Shown: piece by piece, positions 45,041 through 49,287 of the stretch
Layout of the letters: each line of letters starts with the position of its first letter
Numbering within the stretch: position 1 is the first letter of the stretch
Assembly (NCBI RefSeq): GCF_002217205.1
Contig: NZ_MUGT01000059.1
Coordinates: 1-49,287 of the forward strand
Origin: Flavobacterium branchiophilum NBRC 15030 = ATCC 35035
Lineage (GTDB): Bacteria > Bacteroidota > Bacteroidia > Flavobacteriales > Flavobacteriaceae
Length of the DNA stretch: 49,287 nucleotides
Direction: 5' to 3'
Translations under genes and position numbers: made by a program
The notes under the pieces: model-generated
The model's input: only the letters and a program-made list of their open reading frames with translations
The model's database searches: none
What the model was told of the DNA's origin: nothing

Positions 45041-46219
45041 TTATTTAAAGGCAGGAATACCTGTAATGTCCATACCTGTTATTAATAAATGAATGTCGTG
45101 TGTGCCTTCATAAGTAATTACTGATTCTAAGTTCATGCTGTGTCTCATGATAGAATATTCGCCAGTAATTCCCATGCCACCAAGTATTTGTCTGGCTTCA
45201 CGGGCAATGTGTATTGCCATGGCCACATTATTTCGTTTGGCCATAGATATTTGGGCTGTTGTTGCTTTGCCTTCGTTTCTCAAAACACCCAATCGCCATG
45301 TCAATAATTGTGCTTTTGTAATTTCAGTTATCATTTCAGCTAATTTTTTTTGCTGTAATTGTGTACCTGCAATGGGTTTGCCAAATTGGATGCGTTCTTT
45401 GGCATATCGCAAAGCTGTATCATAACAGTCCATTGCGGCTCCAATAGCTCCCCAAGCAATACCGTATCGGGCAGAATCCAAACACCCTAACGGGGCTCCT
45501 AATCCTGATTTGTTAGGCAACAAATTTTCTTTTGGTACTTTAACATTATCAAATATCAACTCTCCTGTAGATGACGCCCTCAACGACCATTTGTTGTGTG
45601 TTTCTGGAGTCGAAAATCCTTCCATTCCTCTTTCTACAATCAATCCATGAATGCGTCCTTCCTCGTTTTTGGCCCATACTACTGCAATATCTGCAAATGG
45701 AGCATTGGAAATCCACATTTTGGCACCGTTTAGTAAATAATGGTCGCCCATGTCTTTAAAATTGGTTATCATGCTTCCTGGATCAGAACCATAGTTTGGC
45801 TCAGTTAATCCAAAACACCCCATCATGTCGCCGGTAGCTAATTGGGGTAAATATTTCATCCGTTGGGCTTCATTACCATATTTCCAAATCGGATACATAA
45901 CCAATGATGATTGTACAGACGAAGTAGAGCGTACACCCGAATCGCCCCTTTCTATTTCTTGCATGATCAAACCATAAGATATTTGATCGAGCCCTGCACC
46001 TCCATATTCTACTGGAATATAAGGCCCAAAACCTCCAATTTCGCCCAATCCTTTGATGATTTCTGTTGGAAAAGCAGCCTTTTGTGCATAATCTTCTATG
46101 ATAGGCGATACAGCTTTTTTTACCCAAGCTCGGGCTGCCTCTCGAACAAGTTTGTGTTCGTCTGTCAATAAATCGTCTAATTGATAATAATCAGGGGCTT
46201 GAAATAAGTCTGGTTTCAT
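45041..46219 (-). CDS. acyl-CoA dehydrogenase, glutaryl-CoA dehydrogenase type
   Basis: This FAD flavoenzyme of 392 residues probably oxidises and decarboxylates glutaryl-CoA to crotonyl-CoA in lysine/tryptophan breakdown. The catalytic base is the Glu in TYEGTHDIH (E371), in the C-terminal position used by glutaryl-CoA dehydrogenases. R97 in the block RSTSSVQSSLVMYPI corresponds to the Arg that holds the substrate's free carboxylate. Other family blocks are CFGLTEPNYGSDPGSM, WISNAPFADI and RQILGGMGITGEY. It is a single gene with its own terminator. A general acyl-CoA dehydrogenase is the alternative, but the Arg and the SSVQSSL motif favour the glutaryl type. Confidence 0.9.
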   Translation of the reverse strand: MKPDLFQAPDYYQLDDLLTDEHKLVREAARAWVKKAVSPIIEDYAQKAAFPTEIIKGLGEIGGFGPYIPVEYGGAGLDQISYGLIMQEIERGDSGVRSTSSVQSSLVMYPIWKYGNEAQRMKYLPQLATGDMMGCFGLTEPNYGSDPGSMITNFKDMGDHYLLNGAKMWISNAPFADIAVVWAKNEEGRIHGLIVERGMEGFSTPETHNKWSLRASSTGELIFDNVKVPKENLLPNKSGLGAPLGCLDSARYGIAWGAIGAAMDCYDTALRYAKERIQFGKPIAGTQLQQKKLAEMITEITKAQLLTWRLGVLRNEGKATTAQISMAKRNNVAMAIHIAREARQILGGMGITGEYSIMRHSMNLESVITYEGTHDIHLLITGMDITGIPAFK

Positions 46220-46439
46220 AAATTATGTTCTTTTAAAATAGTATTTGGCATACTAAATAGGGGTTTATTAAAGTTCTTTTTTTGGTATTTGAAACAAAAT
46301 TAATAAAGAAATTTAACAAAACAACCATAATTTGTTATAATTTTAAAATATTTTTATTTGGCTTGCTTTCTTCAATAAAAGGCCTTGATATTTTTATCTA
46401 TTACCAAATAGTCATCTTGCGTTTGGATGTGTATAAAAA

Positions 46440-47351
46440 TTAATTTTTTTTCAATAAAAGTTGTATTTTTTTAGACCATTTCAAAGCTCCTTTTTCATTA
46501 AGGTGGTCGGCATCATAAAAATCAGTTGCTATAAAACTACTATCTTTCAAAAAATTGTAATAGCAAACATGTCGGTTTAGTTTTACAAATTTTTGAATTT
46601 GGGTTTCTATTTGCTCTAATTGCTCTATATGAAGTTGATCTGTATAGGTTTTGTAAGCTGGTGATGTAACTAATATTAGTTTACAGTGTTTTTTTCTTGC
46701 ATATTCAATAATGTCATTCACAATTTTTACATTGTTTTTAAAATGTTTCTTAGATTTTGAACCATGCCTTTTGGCAGCGGTTTTACCGGTAGCCACCAGG
46801 TTTTTTTTGTACTTGGATTGGTATTCATTTCCCCATCCTAATTTTTCGGTAGTAATAGCACTTTTATTTTTAAAGTAAAAGGACCAAATACGTTTTATAT
46901 TATCTTTAAACTTAACATTTAAAATTTCAAAATGTTTGCTAACTTCATTTTGAGGTTCAAATCCATAATAGATTACATAATTCTTTATTCGCCAATCAGA
47001 GGCACCTCCGTTCAATGTAAAATAGAGCGAAAAATAATCTATGGGTACAATAATCGTTTGAAGTTGCTCGAAACGGGTGTCGTATTTTTCTAATATTTCT
47101 AAATCATAATTCAAAGGCTGCGAAATATAAGAAGCATTATAACAATTTGAAGCTATATACCGTGGATCGAGCCCATAAAATGTATGCGAACTACCCAAAA
47201 TTAATGTTTTTATTTGACCCGCATGCAAATCCAAATACGATTTTTTTACTTGATAATCATTAGGAATATTTCTAATTAATATTTCGATGGTAACAAATGC
47301 AATTATAATTGGAAGAATAAAAAAAAAAGTTTTTTTAATAAATATTTTCAT
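46440..47351 (-). CDS. membrane-anchored SGNH-hydrolase-like protein
   Basis: This 303-residue protein has a single N-terminal membrane anchor (about 7-27; FFFILPIIIAFVTIEILI) and an extracytoplasmic domain. Block I of an SGNH/GDSL-type fold is LILGSSHTFYGLDP (candidate nucleophile Ser 55). Block V is DADHLNEKGA near the C-terminus, with D280-x-x-H283. These suggest an esterase or an acyl-transferring enzyme of the DltD/AlgX kind acting on an envelope glycan. Intermediate Gly and Asn blocks are not obvious, so activity is uncertain. No clear operon; no partner acyltransferase is visible next to it. Confidence 0.7.
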   Translation of the reverse strand: MKIFIKKTFFFILPIIIAFVTIEILIRNIPNDYQVKKSYLDLHAGQIKTLILGSSHTFYGLDPRYIASNCYNASYISQPLNYDLEILEKYDTRFEQLQTIIVPIDYFSLYFTLNGGASDWRIKNYVIYYGFEPQNEVSKHFEILNVKFKDNIKRIWSFYFKNKSAITTEKLGWGNEYQSKYKKNLVATGKTAAKRHGSKSKKHFKNNVKIVNDIIEYARKKHCKLILVTSPAYKTYTDQLHIEQLEQIETQIQKFVKLNRHVCYYNFLKDSSFIATDFYDADHLNEKGALKWSKKIQLLLKKN

Positions 47352-47588
47352 ACCATTTAGTCATTATTTTTTTTCAAAAAAAACAAAAAAATTCTTTAAA
47401 TTGGGGCAATTATACGAGCAAAAAAGGACCACTAAGTTATGCTCGCCAATAGTCATGATGCAACATCAAGTCAAACAAAATAGTTCCTAGCAATCCATTG
47501 GGTATCTGTTGTCAAATCAAACACTTTCTATCAAAAAAACATTTTCTTGATGCCAAAAAACAAGTGCAAAATTACTAATTTGTTTCAA

Positions 47589-48830
47589 TTAAGCCCTACT
47601 TTGACGCTTTTTTAATTCAATTACCGTAATTTCGGGCATAATTCCAACCCTTCCAGGATAGGCATGAAAACCAAACCCTCTATTTACATACAAATGCCTT
47701 CCTTTATGTTCATACAATCCTGCCCACTGCTCATATTGGTATTGTACAGGGCTCCATTTAAAAAAGCCTGGAATTTCAATACCAAATTGCATACCATGCG
47801 TGTGGCCAGATAGTGTTAAATGAAAATGGAGGTCGTTGTGTTGCACTATTTTGTTCCAATGACTAGGGTCGTGGCTCATCAATATTTTAAAATCAGTGGC
47901 TTTCAAATGTTTTGATGCCAAATCCAAATCGCCCGCTTTCTTAAAATTATGACCCCAGTTTTCTACACCCACCAATGCAATTTGGTCTTGGCCTTTTGAA
48001 ATGTATCGGTGCTCGTTTAGCATTAATTGAAACCCAATATCGCCATACAATTTTTTAATACTTTCAAAATTTTCTTCCTTTTCTTTAGCAGATTTCCAAG
48101 TTACATATTCGCCATAATCATGATTGCCCAAAACTGCAAATTTGCCATATTTGTGTTGCTTGATGTCATTAAAAACCTCAATCCATGGGTGCATTTCTTT
48201 AGCATGTGTGTTTACTATATCGCCCGTAAAAAGCATCAAATCAGCCTCTTGCTCATTAATCAAATCAATGGCATATTTAATTTTTTCTGGATTATCAAAA
48301 CTCCCACTATGTACATCCGAAATTTGTAAAATCCTAAATCCGTCAAATGCTTCGGGCAAATCGTCATACAAAACTTGTTGTTTAATTACCTTATAGTTGT
48401 ATTTGCCATATTTGATGCCATACAACAAAGACAAAAATGGAATAGATGCCAAACCAATGCCAATTTGACTTACAAATTGACGTCGGGCTATCAAAAAATC
48501 ACTATTTGAATTTGGTTGTGCAAAATGTTTAAAAACACCAAATAAAAATCTAAAAAAATCTTCGCCAAAAAGAATTATAGAAACCACCATTTTTGGAATA
48601 TAAACCACCAACAACAAACCAAGTGTAAACATAGTTTGAGGGGTTTGTCCAACAGATCTGTCAAATTTTGTAAACGAATACACAATAAATCCCAAAATAA
48701 ACGCATTGACTACGATATAAAAAATAAGTAACCACCTGTTTTTTATCAACGTTTTAAAAGCTTGGTAAGCATAAAACTCCATCAAAAAAATAAAACCAAA
48801 CAAAAGTGCCAATCGAATTATAAATTTCAT
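47589..48830 (-). CDS. membrane-bound metallophosphoesterase (calcineurin-like)
   Basis: A start at 48830 (MKFIIRLALLFGFIF…) gives 413 residues; an upstream in-frame ATG adds 28 residues of unlikely sequence. The N-terminal 110 residues hold about four membrane segments. Then comes an arginine-pair signal-like segment (ARRQFVSQIGIGLASIPFL) at about 115-135 and the phosphoesterase domain. Metal-binding blocks are complete: ISDVHSG, FTGDIVNTH, VLGNHDYGEY, LMSHDPSHW and LSGHTHGMQFG. This arrangement is like YaeI/YkuE-type phosphodiesterases acting outside the cytoplasmic membrane, for example on lipids. The substrate is not determinable. Confidence 0.88.
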   Translation of the reverse strand: MKFIIRLALLFGFIFLMEFYAYQAFKTLIKNRWLLIFYIVVNAFILGFIVYSFTKFDRSVGQTPQTMFTLGLLLVVYIPKMVVSIILFGEDFFRFLFGVFKHFAQPNSNSDFLIARRQFVSQIGIGLASIPFLSLLYGIKYGKYNYKVIKQQVLYDDLPEAFDGFRILQISDVHSGSFDNPEKIKYAIDLINEQEADLMLFTGDIVNTHAKEMHPWIEVFNDIKQHKYGKFAVLGNHDYGEYVTWKSAKEKEENFESIKKLYGDIGFQLMLNEHRYISKGQDQIALVGVENWGHNFKKAGDLDLASKHLKATDFKILMSHDPSHWNKIVQHNDLHFHLTLSGHTHGMQFGIEIPGFFKWSPVQYQYEQWAGLYEHKGRHLYVNRGFGFHAYPGRVGIMPEITVIELKKRQSRA

Positions 48831-49002
48831 ATCGAAAATTGTTATTTTTATAAATATAGGACGCTGTGCAAAAAGTATAGTTGCATAAGGCCACAAAATC
48901 TTGCAAAGAAACAAATTTCAATTAAAACATTTTCAATTATGTTCCCTTTTTTAACATCCCTTTAACCCACAGGCATTTTTTTTATAAGAAGCAGCTACTT
49001 CA

Positions 49003-49095
49003 GGCATTTTCACGCAGGGGCAGTTCCCGCCTTTCGTTACAATCTTTTTGTTTTTAAAGAAAAAACAAAAAGGATTTCCACTGCAGTCGGGGCTA
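49003..49095. repeat. 93-bp palindromic dispersed repeat, right copy (inverted)
   Basis: This is the reverse complement of 272..364 with four substitutions. It holds the same hairpin core (CTTTTTGTTTTT … AAAAACAAAAAG) and the same GC-richer flanks (CAGGGGCAGTTCCCGCC and the AGTCGGGGCT end). It lies upstream of the minus-strand phosphoesterase gene, so unlike the left copy it is not simply a terminator between convergent genes. Confidence 0.88.
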
Positions 49096-49287
49096 TTTTG
49101 CAGCTACATGTTGTGTTTCCGATAGGCTTTTCAAAATGAAATATCAGTTAAATAGACCCTATAATTATACCTATATCAGGCCTAAAAATCGTCATCAACC
49201 GACCCAATGGACCTGTTTTCTTTTATCTAAAAAAAGCAAACCTAATACCAAACTCTTATATAAAAAAGTCGAGTTATTTACATAAAA
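49096..49287. other. window edge without a secure gene
   Basis: A plus-strand frame of 49 codons at 49136..49285 (MKYQLNRPYNYTYIRPK…) is the only candidate. It has no clear ribosome-binding region and unusual composition, so I do not call it. A small inverted repeat, AACTC…GAGTT, spans about 49251-49275. Confidence 0.4.

Noticed and set aside
49136..49285. 49-codon ORF at the right edge
   Set aside because: There is no recognisable start context or family, and the frame could be chance; the window ends too soon to judge its surroundings.

Overview
The window reads as a chromosomal segment of a Flavobacteriaceae-like Bacteroidota. Evidence: the DNA is AT-rich, several genes are preceded by the Bacteroidetes -7 motif TAnnTTTG rather than a TATAAT box, and ribosome-binding sites are A-rich. 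Typical Bacteroidota families are also present: a carboxypeptidase-regulatory-like TonB receptor, a DUF5689 lipoprotein, DUF2723, alternative complex III, and class I fumarase. No plasmid, prophage, integrase or CRISPR is visible.

Layout. 1-400: tail of an Rpn/transposase-like protein, then a palindromic dispersed repeat. 414-2797 (minus): glycosyltransferase 9, a small conserved protein and a polyprenyl synthetase. 2878-8383: an endonuclease/exonuclease/phosphatase protein divergent from a TonB-dependent receptor and a DUF5689 lipoprotein. The receptor is split by a 109-bp MITE-like element. Removing the element plus one TTAT duplication restores a continuous 922-residue frame. 8.4-12.5 kb: two hypothetical proteins, a relative of the dispersed repeat, class I fumarase and methylmalonyl-CoA epimerase. 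12.7-18.7 kb: tRNA(CAT), a universal stress protein and rimP-nusA-infB. 18.7-30.7 kb: a SPOR protein, then one respiratory block, actABCDEF-coxB-coxA. 30.7-32.7 kb: ruvB and queG. 32.9-36.1 kb: two secreted low-complexity surface proteins. 36.3-39.9 kb: tRNA-Gln and a large DUF2723 membrane protein. 39.9-44.2 kb: an AT-rich accessory zone with a second MITE-like element, decayed repeats, a lipoprotein, an AraC regulator and an orphan 81-residue ORF. 44.2-48.8 kb (minus): DUF3050, glutaryl-CoA-dehydrogenase-like, SGNH-like and metallophosphoesterase genes. The window closes with a second copy of the opening repeat, in inverted orientation.

How it works together. Most of the window is core metabolism. 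ActA-F (quinol to cytochrome c) and cytochrome oxidase form a complete electron-transfer chain in one transcription-direction block between a -7 box and a strong terminator. Fumarase, methylmalonyl-CoA epimerase and the acyl-CoA dehydrogenase fit an aerobic heterotroph. The most informative non-core signals are small non-coding mobile or palindromic elements. They are (i) the MITE that broke the receptor, (ii) a second terminal-inverted-repeat family at about 40.1 kb with a collapsed copy at about 8.65 kb, and (iii) a 93-bp palindromic repeat present as an inverted pair about 48.6 kb apart, with a decayed relative at about 10.1 kb.
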